Shown: piece by piece, positions 12,004 through 22,901 of the stretch
Position numbering within the stretch: position 1 is the first letter of the stretch
Layout: every line of letters begins with the position of its first letter
DNA from: Chimonanthus salicifolius
Lineage: Eukaryota > Streptophyta > Magnoliopsida > Laurales > Calycanthaceae
Direction of reading: 5' to 3'
NCBI GenBank assembly: GCA_013350335.1
Contig: CM023533.1
Location: 26,332,869-26,396,868 of the forward strand
DNA: 64,000 nt
Made by a program: the position numbers and the translations under genes
Notes under the pieces: generated by a model
What the model was told of the DNA's origin: nothing
The model's database searches: none
What the model saw: only the letters and a program-made list of their open reading frames with translations

Positions 12004-13940
12004 CAGGGGTAAAAAAATCGGCCGGGCCGTTATCCCGGCCGATTTTTCATATCGGCCGAACTTTTTCTCTCTCCTCTCCGTTTTTTTTTTAAAAAAAAAA
12101 ATCCAAAAAAATTACAGCAAATGCAGAAAATTATGAGCTTATTGAATATATAATTTTTTCATAAAATATCGGATATTTACATCTTCTAATATATTTTTGA
12201 AGTTACGATAGTGGGAAATTATATAAATAGTAATAAAATGGTGAAAATTACAAAAAGAAATAAAATAAAAGGAAAAAATTGCATCCCTTTAAAAGAAGTT
12301 ATTATACATTAAATAAAAGCAAATAAAAAAATTTCATGTATTATTTTATAGGTTTTACCATTTTCTAACATTTATATATCATAGTCCATAGATAATAATG
12401 AAATAATTACAAAAAGAAATAAAATAAAAGCAAAAAATTGCATCCTTGTAAAAGAAGTTAGTATACATTATATAACAGCAAATAAAAAAATTTCATGTAT
12501 TATTTTATAGGTTTTACCATTTTCTAACATTTATATATCATAGACCATAGATAATAATGAAATAATTACAAAAATAAAGAAAATAAAAGGAAAAAATTTC
12601 ATCCCTGTAAAAGAAGTTAGTATACATTAAATAACAGCAAATAAAAAAATTTCATGTATTATTTTATAGGTTTTACCATTTTCTAACATTTATATGTCAT
12701 AGTCCATAGATAATAATGAAATAATTACAAAAAGAAATAAAATAAAAGGAAAAAATTTCATCCCTGTAAAAGAAGTTAGTATACATTAAATAACAACAAA
12801 TAAAAAAATTTCATGTATTATTTTATAGGTTTTACCATTTACTAACATTTATATATCATAGTCCATAGATAATAATGAAATAATTAAAATAAGGAGTAAG
12901 TGAATGTAAAAAATGTTGCTGTAAATTTTAACATGTTAGTAACAGTAACTAAGAGCAAATGAAAAATGTTCATCTATTATTTTATAGGTATTATCATTTT
13001 CTAACTTTTTTTTTCATTTATGCTATTTTATGTTGAAATAGTTAACAAAAATGAATAAATAAATGAAAAATAATAGTAACTAACAAAGTACACAAAAACT
13101 AACTACAGATACATTAGGATGGAAAAAAAATTATAATACCTATATAAAGCTTTTATTACTACATATCTTATTTAACTTCAAGCATTTTTTAACTTCTTTT
13201 ATGTTATTTTTGGCTAAAAAAATTAAAATAAAATACAGATAAATCGAAATAAATTACAAAACTTACAAGATCAGTAGATCTGTAAATGAAGAAACCTTTG
13301 AACGGTCTGGATCGTTCGGTTTCAAACAAATCCGGGTCGTTTAGAACTTACTTAAATCAAGTAATGAAGAGTGCAATTTTTTTGAAAGATAAATAGTAAA
13401 ATCTGATTTTCTCTTTGAAAATAAGGTGTGAAATTTGAGATGTAGGTGAATGGTATTTATAGGAAAAAATTGGACCGGTTCGATTTTTTGGATTTAAAAA
13501 AAATAATAAAATATTCAGGCATGCCGGACCAGCCGAATCATGCAGTCCGCTGTACACAGAGATGTGATGGGGAGAAATTGGTTGACAGGTGAGATCTCGT
13601 CCGAGATCTCTCCCGATATATCGGACATGAGATATCGTCCGATATATCGGCAAAATATCGCCGAACTTGAGTTGGGCCCAAGCCCGAGATTTACTGTTTT
13701 CAGGGGGGAAAAGGGCCGATTCGGCCCAGATTCGGCCGAGATTTGGACCGATATATCGGTCATCTCGGCCGATATTTATTATGAAAAAAAAGTTTTTTTT
13801 TTTTTAAAAAAAACAAAAAACCGAATTTTTAAAATTTGGCCGATATGATGACTGATAATTCGGTCAAAAATTCGGACATATCGGCCGAATTTTTTTTTTA
13901 CGGCCGATACTATACGTATCGGCTGATATTTTGACCCCTA
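12004..13940. mobile_element. Long (1.94 kb) member of the CGGCCG hAT family, copy D
   Basis: Begins CAGGGGTAAA and ends TTGACCCCTA, flanked by a perfect 8-bp duplication TTATAAAT (11996-12003 and 13941-13948). Both termini carry the CGGCCGAT words and CTCTCTCCTCT stretch found in the short copies. The interior holds four 159-bp tandem units (12251-12886), a further AT-rich stretch, and at 13560-13900 a second dense block of TATCGGCCGATA-like words. No transposase reading frame is present, so it is non-autonomous, perhaps nearer to the ancestral form than the short copies. Confidence 0.85.
12251..12886. repeat. Four-unit 159-bp tandem array inside copy D
   Basis: Units start with CAAAAAGAAATAAAATAAAA or a close variant at 12251, 12410, 12569 and 12728, a constant spacing of 159 bp. 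Each includes GAAGTTAGTATACATTA, TTTCATGTATTATTTTATAG and CCATAGATAATAATGAAAT. The units differ by few substitutions, which suggests recent expansion. A diverged partial unit follows to about 13020. Confidence 0.93.
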
Positions 13941-13948
13941 TTATAAAT

Positions 13949-15197
13949 ATCAAATCAAACAAGACGTGCACCAACTCTACTGCCTTTAGACCGGATTCAT
14001 CAAATTTTAAAATTTTTGAGCTAAATTGACATCCAAAAAGCATGGATGTGCATGATCCCAACATAGTGGGAAGTGAGACAAATCCCATTGAAAAGAGTAA
14101 GAGAATTGTATGGACAATTTGAAAGGAATTTCAATAATGGCTGCAACTCTTTCTGTTAATGGAGTCCAAGTTGCATGGGAGAAATTTCTTTTGATGATTC
14201 CATAATATTTTGAATAAATGTGACTAAGCTCCACTACTGAATCTTGATTTCTTTTTATTTTTGGCATCAATATAAAGGTATTCGATGATTAGGGTACTTT
14301 CTAGTGTATTAGACTATGGAAGTCAGTATGTTTGGCTGAATGGAGTTTAGTGTGATGGAAAGAGTAAATTTTCTACTTCTTTAGAACATTAGTCTTTTCT
14401 CCTTTCAAATTCACCCATCTATATAAATCCAACTAAATCTATTTAAGAGTGTCATTAAAACTTGAAACTTCAATATCTAAATGTGTTATATATATCAAAT
14501 TATCACTCTCCATGTTCAAGTTCCAACCATATAAATATTTACCAACTGATATCACTTGTATACGAGAAAAGAAAATATTATAAGAACTGAGAGATCGTAA
14601 TTAAATTCAAATCTTAATTAAGGGTATGAAGAACGTTTTCGTTTAAAATGAGTCTAATTAGAGTTTAATACTCATAAAACTCCTAATAAAATTGAAAATT
14701 TGTCGTATTTATTCATTGTTATAGAATTGAGATGATCTGGACCATTGAAGGTGGGACCATTTAAAATTAATAATAAGAGAGCTTTAAATTAAAAACATTA
14801 TCTTCAACATTACTAAAATATTCTTCTACACCTTTACAACTGTTATACACGCGTCACTGTACCGTTTTCTACACATCACGTGCCTCTCTCGAGACAGGTG
14901 TTAAGCAGCGGGTCCCATCTGCACGTCACCTTTAAAAAATGAAAAACTCTAACTTGACATCACTGAGTTAAGTTATTTTCTTATAGTTTAGTTCTTGTAA
15001 ATAGCTATTTTTATACATGAATTTTACTCAATTAAAATATAGATTATGAAAACAATTATTATTAAAAAAATTATTAGAAAAGTTCACTTAACTATTTTAT
15101 TTAATTCAGATAAGATGATTTCATATATTTAATTAAATTACTTCTCCCGCACCTGAGAAGTTGCACTCATTTGAAAAATGGGAGAGAGAGGGGGAAG
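13949..15197. other. Intergenic, no recognisable feature
   Basis: AT-rich DNA between MITE copies D and E. No coding or repeat signal was identified. Confidence 0.55.
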
Positions 15198-15205
15198 GGT
15201 AAGAG

Positions 15206-15581
15206 CAGGGGTCAAAAAAATGGTCCGGCCGATATTACGGCCGATATTTGCATATATTTGCATATCGGCAACAATATCGGCCGATAGTTTCTCTCTCCTC
15301 CGATATTTAAAACTGTTAAAAACCTGTAAAAAAATCATGAAAAACCGTGAAAACTAGTATCGGTTTTTATTTTTTTAAAAAAAATAAAATAAAATTTAAA
15401 TACCGATATTTATGCATATTAGCCGGTATAGTGACCTATATTCTGGACCGAATATCGGCTATATCGGCCGATAATCTTTTTGTACAGCCGATACATATCG
15501 TATTGGTTGATATCATTCGGTCTTCCAAAACCGATATGTATCGGCCGATACGATATGTATCGGCCGATATTTCGACCCCTG
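15206..15581. mobile_element. hAT-type MITE, CGGCCG family, copy E (type copy)
   Basis: The termini CAGGGGTC and GACCCCTG are perfect inverted repeats, and an exact 8-bp duplication GGTAAGAG flanks the element (15198-15205 and 15582-15589). The sub-terminal regions are packed with TATCGGCCGATA. The interior has a T/A-rich stretch. It is the best-preserved copy and defines the family ends. Confidence 0.93.
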
Positions 15582-15796
15582 GGTAAGAGGATAAAATTGG
15601 AAATTAAATAAAAATGGTGCAAAAAAAAAACCACGGTTTATATAATACTATCCTAAATTTTAATATAATTATGTAGGTTCATTGGGGCATATTAAAACCT
15701 CGAAATCACTATCAATTCTCTTATCTACAATATTCTCTCTCCGGATTGACATTGGTGTCTAAAGCTATAAAATGAATTTTAATTTAATAATGTAGG

Positions 15797-16000
15797 TCTT
15801 TTTTTTGGTAACATGTATCTTTACTCTATATTGGAGATGAAACTAATCACATGAGCATGTATAAACCTCTCAATCCACCCATAATAGTAAGTCGATGAGG
15901 AGTAACCGCATGAGAAATGGCTCTGTGGGGTTTGATCATGAACCGAATCCAAGACCTCCCTTCATTAGAAAAGTTTCTTGACCGTCAGACCGACCCGTTC
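15797..16000 (-). mobile_element. SINE-like element on the minus strand, second type
   Basis: On the minus strand it begins GGTCGGTCTGACGGTCAAG (A-box-like), then GGTCTTGGATTCGGTTCATG (B-box-like), and ends in an A run (T run at 15797-15805). It includes GGAGTAACCGCATGAG on the plus strand. The assignment rests on promoter-box resemblance alone. Confidence 0.5.
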
Positions 16001-16222
16001 GGAAACATATCATAGAATGAGTGATTAAATCAGAAGATTGACAAAGCAAGAGAGCTTCCTTTCTTTTAAAATTGTTTCTCTTTTTTATTTCTTCCTTTCT
16101 TCTATGCTGTGAAATTAGAATGGAAAACAAAAGAAAAAAAAAATTGAAAGATCTATGAAATGTTGGCCAATCTATAGTGGTACATGTGCCAATATGGAGA
16201 TAGATCAATACAAAATTCCACA

Positions 16223-16364
16223 CAGGGGTAATAATCTTAGCCGATACTCGATTTATATCGGCGATATTTATCGCGGATATATATCGCCAATAAAGATGAT
16301 TTTTTAAAAAGAAAAAAAAAAGGAGAGAGAAAGTTATCGGTCGATAACGAGATTTTCACCCTTG
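16223..16364. mobile_element. Short hAT-type MITE, CGGCCG family, copy F
   Basis: A 142-bp copy that begins CAGGGGTAAT and ends TTCACCCTTG. Flanks ATTCCACA and ATCCCACG match at 6 of 8. It keeps TATATCGGCGATAT words and the GGAGAGAGAAAG purine run. Most of the interior has been lost. Confidence 0.75.
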
Positions 16365-16372
16365 ATCCCACG

Positions 16373-17719
16373 TAATCCAAAGCCCCCATCAAATCTAAGT
16401 CAATTATTCCGGATAAATTAAATCTCTCTGTCTCATTGTCTGCCCTCTTTATGTATTTCGTTGCTCTACGATAAATAAGAAGGGAATTGATTAGTGTAAT
16501 GAGCAATCAATCTACATCTTTTGAGCCAAAATGAATGGAGATACACTAAGCTTGAGATAAGAAAAGGTGAAAGTGATAAGACACATGGGAAAGAACCAAA
16601 TACTACACAAGAGTAAAGTTTTTTTTTCTTCTTTCATTCAAAATGAAACAACGGTTGTCATTCTATTCATCCATTTAACTTGTAATAAGAAACTATTCAA
16701 AAGAGTATAAAAGAATAAATATGTTTAATATTTTTATTTTTTTAATTAAGTTTAACTTTAATTTCATCCATTTATTTTATAAATTCAAATTATATAAAGA
16801 ATAATATATTTAATATAGACATTGATTGGTCAAATTAAAACCTTTGATTAATCATCAAAGTGAAATGATTACTTTTAAAATTTAATCAACAAAAATATAC
16901 AGTGATATGATATTTATGAATATACTTAGAAAAATCTCTAAAGTTTTACTCATCCATTGTCCAAAATCACCGTTAGAGCCTCTCTAGAATTTTTAGATTT
17001 TGGATGAGCTTGACAACTCAACTTGACTAGTTCGAAATTTGTGTTATAGGAGATTATTCATCCAATTCTAAAATAAATGTGCAAAAGCTAGAAATATTAC
17101 AAATTAACATAGAGAAATTTTGAAAGAAAAAAAAAAAAAAGGCCAACCCATCGACTTTATGATCAACATTTTCCTCATAAAACTAAAATTATTTATTATT
17201 GTTTCAAATTCTAATGTCATGAGTCATGACCAGCCATCTCCATGTGGACCCCACTGGTTGCTAACTTGCTAAAGAATTCACTCAAAATCAGCAACCTTAA
17301 CAACGTGGGTGTGCTTGGGACCATTTGAAATCAAAATAGGAAAGTCCCTGAATGGAAAGTTGGTTGCTAGTGGAGAAGATGTAATGGTTAGAACAGCAAC
17401 TAATACTCATTAGTGGGTGGAGATCTACTATTTTAAATAAGAAGGTAGACGGCACAGAGACATGGCCGATTTCCGGCGTGTTTTAGAGATGCAAACCAGC
17501 AATTTTTTTGGGGACGTCTTAGAAGAAAAAGAAGGGTGAGTTGGGGTCGAGTCTAAGCAAGGATCTCCATGAGATTCTGAGTAATAGACCCCAATTTGTT
17601 TGGCAGAAAAAATATAAAGAAAATACAGAAAAAAATCTGCTAGAATCATCCGATGAAGAGAAAGAAAGCAGAAAGGGAATAGAGGAGAGGTGTTGGCTAC
17701 CGACCTTAAAACCTTTAAT
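16373..17719. other. Intergenic, no recognisable feature
   Basis: AT-rich DNA with only short unsupported frames. Confidence 0.55.
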
Positions 17720-17870
17720 ATGGTGTAGTTCAACTGCTTGTCTCTCGTTTCAGAAGTCGGAGGTTGCAAGTTCAAACCTTCGTAACCTAATCTTAGTGTA
17801 CCTTAGGGGTAGTGGAATTATCCCTAAGGATTTTACATTGAGTATCATGTCCCATACGTAAATTCAAAAA
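17720..17870 (+). mobile_element. tRNA-derived SINE, family 1
   Basis: Shares GTAGTTCAACTGCTTGTCTC, AGAAGTCGGAGGTTGCAAGT, B-box-like AGTTCAAACC, and the tail words ATTTTACATTGAGTATC and GTAAATTCAAAAAA with the copy at 4517. The target duplication is not evident. Confidence 0.78.
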
Positions 17871-18630
17871 AGAGAAAGGAAAAATTAAAAAGAGAAATGA
17901 GGAGGGAGATAAAGGAGCCGTGCATGAAGAGATTCACACGGAAGAAAGAGCCGATTACAAGGAGAGATGGCAGAAGATGGAATTTTCCAACATTAACTTG
18001 GTATTTTATGCTTTCTATTATATTTTATTTCCTTTGTATTATTGATAGAAAAATAAGGTCTATATATATATTGATGGTCCGGGTCGTAAAGATTCAGACA
18101 TTATTTTTATTGAAATTATCAAAAAAAATTGTGCTTTTTTCCATTTGGTGAGTTTTATTCCTTTTTATTTTTACTTGTTCTTATGTTGAATTAAATTTTA
18201 ATTCTCCAATCAAGTTAATTCATTAGAAGATTCTTGAATTTAAATTGTATGTACTTGAACCCAAGAACAATTTTCCGAGTTTAGATGGTATTTAAGTATG
18301 AGAACGCGCAATTTCCAAAATTCTTCAGTGAAATCAACGTGTCAACATAGAACCTCAAATCTAAAAATCAATTTGTAGCTTTGGCATGGATCATATCTTC
18401 ATGTCCTAAACATTAATCAAGTGATCTAAAATACTTGAACAACGTAATCATAAAAAAAATTAGAAAAAATTATAATAATAAATTAACTCTTAAATTTGTT
18501 CACATTTCATGGCACTACAAATCATTCAGTGCCTAAACACCAGTAGATCAGTTATGTAAAGTAAGCTTCATAAGCAATTTAGCACTATAATTCAAATCAC
18601 CTACCTTCTCATGAAAGAAAAGAAGCCAAC

Positions 18631-18761
18631 ATGGTATAGTTCAAAATGGTTAACCTCCCATCTCAAGAAATGGAAGGTGTCAAGTTCGAGCCTCCATGGC
18701 TTAACCTGATATACTCTAAGGGCAGTGGGTATCACCTGTGGGGGTTTTCCACAGTAATGGC
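18631..18761 (+). mobile_element. tRNA-derived SINE, family 1, 3'-shortened
   Basis: Contains TCTCAAGAAATGGAAGGTGT, B-box AAGTTCGAGCCTCC and GGGCAGTGGGTATCACC in the same order as the other copies. The ACATGTAAATT tail is missing, so the 3' end is truncated or diverged. Confidence 0.7.
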
Positions 18762-19140
18762 CAATACAAGATTTTTACCCCTAGTGACATGAATTGACAT
18801 TCAATCACTTGTGCTTTGGAGAATTATAGAGGAATTAGATTTTAGAGTGTATCTCTCCAATCAATTTACAGTTTGTTTTAGCCAAGAAATAACGGATCTG
18901 TTTAGTAGTTTAGAATACTTATAAAATCATGTAAAATTGTTATGGAGGACAACTTATAAGAATTTACATAATATTTTCAGAATTTTGATTCATTAAAATT
19001 TCAAAAAAAAAAACCCAAACCCTTAATGGGTGCCTCATGATTATCATACAAACAGTGTATAAACAAAAAAACAATACATCTAAATGATTCTGTAGGTTCA
19101 ATAAAAGTTGAGCATATATCTAAACCTCAATATCATGGAT

Positions 19141-19262
19141 ATAGGCAGCTCAACTGGTTGCCTCTCATTTCAAGAAGCGGGAGGTTGCGGGTTCGAGCCC
19201 CTATATCCTAAAGATTTTTGTAAGACTATGTCTGAATTTCTCACATGTTAAAAAAAGAAAAA
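19141..19262 (+). mobile_element. tRNA-derived SINE, family 1, internally deleted
   Basis: A-box-like GCAGCTCAACTGGTTGCC and a near-perfect B-box GGGTTCGAGCCC, then a direct jump to AAGATTTTTG and CTCACATGTTAAAAAAAG. The middle segment found in the other copies is missing. It preserves the family's tRNA-like promoter best. Confidence 0.78.
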
Positions 19263-20000
19263 GGTCACAATTCAATGAATTTCATTTCTATAATTTGCAG
19301 TGGCTCTAACCAGATGAGACAAAATAGATCCACCTGTAAAAAAAAATGAGTTGCACTAGTAAAAAAAATATGTCTAAAAATAATTGAACATTAATGATGT
19401 TCGCCTAGAGTCTAATTTGTTATAATTGTCAATGATCGGCTAAATGTAGAACAAAAAATAGTAGGTGAAGGAAGAGAAGGGAATGGAGTCTTGTTTAAGG
19501 CAATCTCATTATTGTATGAATTTTTATATCAAATCCCTGCTTAATTCCAAAGCCAAATTTGGTATAGCTGGGATATTGAAGTATTTTATATGGATTTTAT
19601 TATAGTTTAAAATTTTAGAAAAACTCGAGTTAGTCTGTTCAAATTTACACGACTCGGTGGAATTTCAAGTCGACCAAATCAACAAGTTTTATCAAATATT
19701 TTCAAATCAAAAAAAAAAAAAAAAAAACTCAATTTTAGAAGTAAATGTCGAGTTCTTAAACCTTAAATTTTATGAATGCAACATTTCCATATTTTTCTCG
19801 AAAATAGGACTCTATTAATATAGAAATAATTTTGAAGGCATCTTTTACTTGATCAGCAGTACATTAATACTCAAATGACAATTCTTGGTATGCATCTCTC
19901 AAAGTTCATCACTTCGTTTAATTAGATTTTACTAGCCATCTATATTAATATATTGTAACCCTTTTCCATTTTTTAGCTAAACATTTTGAAGGGATTGGAT

Positions 20001-20161
20001 TTTTTTTTTTTTTATGAATTTACGTGTGGAAAATCGTAGGGATATCCAGCGTAGAAGCCTCACAGGTGAATCCATTATCCCTAGGGCACACCAAGGTTAG
20101 ACCATGGAGGCTCGAATCCGCAATCTCTTACTTCATGAGGCGGGAAGGAACTAGTTGAGCT
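20001..20161 (-). mobile_element. tRNA-derived SINE, family 1, minus strand, interrupted by MITE copy G
   Basis: Read on the minus strand: TAGCTCAACTAGTTCC, then GGATTCGAGCCTCCATGG (B-box), then CCTAGGGATAATGGATTCACC, ACACGTAAATTC and an A tail (T run at 20001-20013). The 5' end continues beyond the MITE at about 20366-20378. Confidence 0.8.
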
Positions 20162-20365
20162 CAGGGGTTTAAAAATCATTTTCGGCCGATATATCGCCCG
20201 ATATTTTTCTCTCTCCAACCGATATTGGCCGATATAATACGGCCGATATTTCAGCCGATATTGTGAATATCGGCCAATAACGATATATATCGGTCGATAT
20301 TCACTTGTTCAAAACCGATACATATCGGCCGATGCGATATGTATCGGCCGATATTTGTACCCCTT
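20162..20365. mobile_element. hAT-type MITE, CGGCCG family, copy G, inserted in a SINE
   Basis: Begins CAGGGGTTT and ends TGTACCCCTT, flanked by a perfect 8-bp duplication GTTGAGCT (20154-20161 and 20366-20373). At least five CGGCCGAT-type words lie inside. The target site is the A-box region of a minus-strand tRNA-type SINE at 20001-20161, so the MITE is the younger insertion. Confidence 0.9.
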
Positions 20366-20553
20366 GTTGAGCTACACTCATGTGAATGAGGTTGGGTTTT
20401 TAAATTACTTATTTGTTCTTTGTGAAATTATCTATACGATTTACCTTTCTATGATCCAAGTCTTATCCATTAGGATGAATAGAGATCTTTTTAATGCAAA
20501 TCTAACACCATTTATAGGTGTCATAAATTCATAGTTATCTTTTAATTCAATTA

Positions 20554-20665
20554 GGCGCGATTTACAGACATCTGGAGAAACTGTCTCTACACACCCGATT
20601 CTGCATTTGGGTGGCAAATTACCACGATACCCCTACAGTTTTTCTGGGTATCTGTAAGTCGCGCC
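20554..20665. mobile_element. Small hairpin MITE, possibly Mutator-like
   Basis: GGCGCGATTTACAGACATC at the left pairs with GGTATCTGTAAGTCGCGCC at the right, and the pairing continues into GAGAAACTGT/ACAGTTTTTC. The 112-bp element has flanks TTCAATTAG and TTCAACCAG (7 of 9, offset by one base), which may be a decayed 9-bp duplication of the Mutator kind. Confidence 0.7.
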
Positions 20666-21994
20666 TTCAACCAGTATATGAGTTTGCTAATAAATGAATA
20701 GGTTAATTTTCTTGTTAGTAGTGAGTCAAATATCACCTAATGATATTTACAGTTATGAAAAAAAAAGCAATAGACACACGTTGCAGAGAATTAATTAAAA
20801 AAAGTTTAACAAATAGACTAATTTCATAGATGATGACTAATGGGAATCTTTTATCGTGTTCTCAATGACATGTCACATTGTCACATTGTCACATGTTTAA
20901 AGTATTGACATATTATTTACCACTCACATTGAAGGGTTACATCTCCATAATCTTTTGTTCCCCGGTTAGCATTCTCTTTATCTTTTTAATTTTAATGAGA
21001 GTAATTTGAGAGAGAATGATTTAAAAGAAAACTGATTAGGAGAAATTTAGTAAGAACTAAGAAGTGATCTATGGACCAATGATTGGATGAAGTGTGTGTA
21101 ATGTCACAAATTATTGGTAGTATTTTCAAATTAACCATGTTTTTATCGGTAGCGTTAATAATATGTATTTATTGGCACGGGGGTAAATTTCTAATAAAAA
21201 TACTCTAAAATGTAATAAACAGTAATATCACGTTATATCCGTATTAATTCCTTATGAAGATTTTTATTTTATTATTTTTTAAATATTATATTCTCTTAGT
21301 AAAAATCTGAGAATTTAAAAATGTCCTAACGTTGTCAAACATTGTTAATATCTCAAGAACAATCGCTTGTACAAGACTACAAGCATCGGACGTAGATTTA
21401 GTTTTATATCTATTCAATCGTCATAAATTGTTTGTCAAAGCATGAAAAATAAATAGCATAAGAAATTAAAAAATTTAAGAACTAAGATTATAGAGTTAAG
21501 ATTATCATTTTAGAATAATCTCATACAATTTATCACAATAAATTACACTCTAATTTATATCTAAATTTATCTTAACATCTATTACATTATTAACGTAAAT
21601 CATTGTCTAAGAATGGCCATAATTTCCTAAACCCGTGGTACCAACTGGAACCCTACTTGAAAAATCAAATTTCAGTTAAGTCTTATTAACTTGTTTAATA
21701 AATAGATAAATCAAATATGAAACTATTTAAATAATAGATGCAATTTTGTATTGTAACTTAAAATAAGTAGATGGATTTACTTAATTTGATCTAAAAAAAT
21801 AGGATTTGTTTAAAAATTCAAAAAACCTTGATTGAATTAAATCGAATTGACTCAATTTTATAACGAGTCAATAAATTATTTAAATTTTTTATTTTTCTAA
21901 ATATTATAGCAAAATTTCACTCAATAAAATTTTAAATCCAGTCTCAATTTTGAGTTTTATAATAAAGCCTTGATGGTAGTAATGAGTGACAAGC
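20666..21994. other. Intergenic, no recognisable feature
   Basis: AT-rich DNA between the hairpin MITE and the GGGTCGG-family copy. A short TCACATTG direct repeat lies at about 20873-20890. No gene was seen. Confidence 0.55.
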
Positions 21995-22002
21995 AATATA
22001 GA

Positions 22003-22337
22003 TAGGGCTGAAATTCGACTCGGGTCAAATCGAATTTTAATAAACTTAACTCAACCCATGTCGAAATTTATTAAACCCGATCAGACTCTACCCAAATGGC
22101 TGACCTAAATTACTAACTCGACCCGATCACAATTAATGACGCGAGTCAACTCAGGTTACGTATAGCCGAGTCAGGTTGATTTTAAAATTCGCTATTTAAC
22201 TTGACCTAAATTTCATATGAATTTTTATTTTTCCAATCTAATCCGATCCGAAATATACAAAAACATAATCTAAACTCACTCATTTCTCGTGTTGGGTCAT
22301 ATGGGTCTGGTTAAACCCGACCCAAGTTTCACCCCTA
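22003..22337. mobile_element. hAT-like MITE, GGGTCGG family, copy 2
   Basis: Starts TAGGGCTGAAATTCGACTCG and ends CCCAAGTTTCACCCCTA, inverted relative to each other. A perfect 8-bp duplication AATATAGA flanks it (21995-22002 and 22338-22345). The 335-bp interior has repeated CTCGACCCGA and GGGTC words and no coding frame. Confidence 0.85.
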
Positions 22338-22376
22338 AATATAGACCATCAGTTGATAATTTGATGCCATCCAAAT

Positions 22377-22411
22377 CAGGGGTCTGAATATCGGCAGCCG
22401 AATTTTAAAAC
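22377..22411. mobile_element. Relic end of a CGGCCG-family element
   Basis: CAGGGGTCTGAATATCGG followed by CAGCCGAATTTT matches the terminal sequence of the MITE family. The element then breaks off, with no right terminus visible, so this is a truncated copy about 490 bp upstream of GGP. Confidence 0.5.
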
Positions 22412-22806
22412 GCTTGTCCTAATCATCTAAATCAATACACAAGAGGACCAATCGCACAAGCCCAATTTCGTTCCAGTGACGTGTACTGTCTAATTATGGC
22501 ATCGTGTCCCCCGTAAAAATAATCCAATCTAATATTGGTAAATTCACAACTCTCTTTTTTTTTAAACCACGATGAGTGGAGAAAATTTAGAAAACCGTCC
22601 AAGTGAGAAAAATAAAGGAAAACGTTCAAGGAAAACCCACTCAAACAGCCAAACAGGAGAAAATATGAGTGAAATGACACAGTGGCAAATGGTTTTTCCA
22701 CCGACGGTTTCTCCTCAACCAAACACCCCCATTACCTTCCGGCAAATAGAAGTGGCAAAATGAAGTAATTTATGTCCTAACATCGTCTCTTTCCATAATC
22801 CATCCC

Positions 22807-22816
22807 TTTATATTTA
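22807..22816 (+). promoter_or_regulatory. TATA-like box upstream of GGP
   Basis: TTTATATTTA lies about 95 bp before the GGP start codon, a reasonable distance for a plant TATA box with a short 5' leader. It is a motif match in AT-rich DNA only, so support is weak. Confidence 0.35.
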
Positions 22817-22901
22817 CACACCAACACACTGTATTTTCGTCATAATATTGGTAATTCCTTTCTTTCCTTCTATCTCCATTCCGGGAGAGAGAGCGTCGGA
22901 A

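Noticed and set aside
13540..13848. Open frames through the CGGCCG palindromes (Ser/Ile/Asp/Arg-rich)
   Set aside because: These are translations of the TATCGGCCGATA repeats within MITE copy D, not proteins.
19141..19262. Possible tRNA gene, because of the near-perfect B-box
   Set aside because: No acceptor or anticodon stems can be formed and the body matches a dispersed SINE family.
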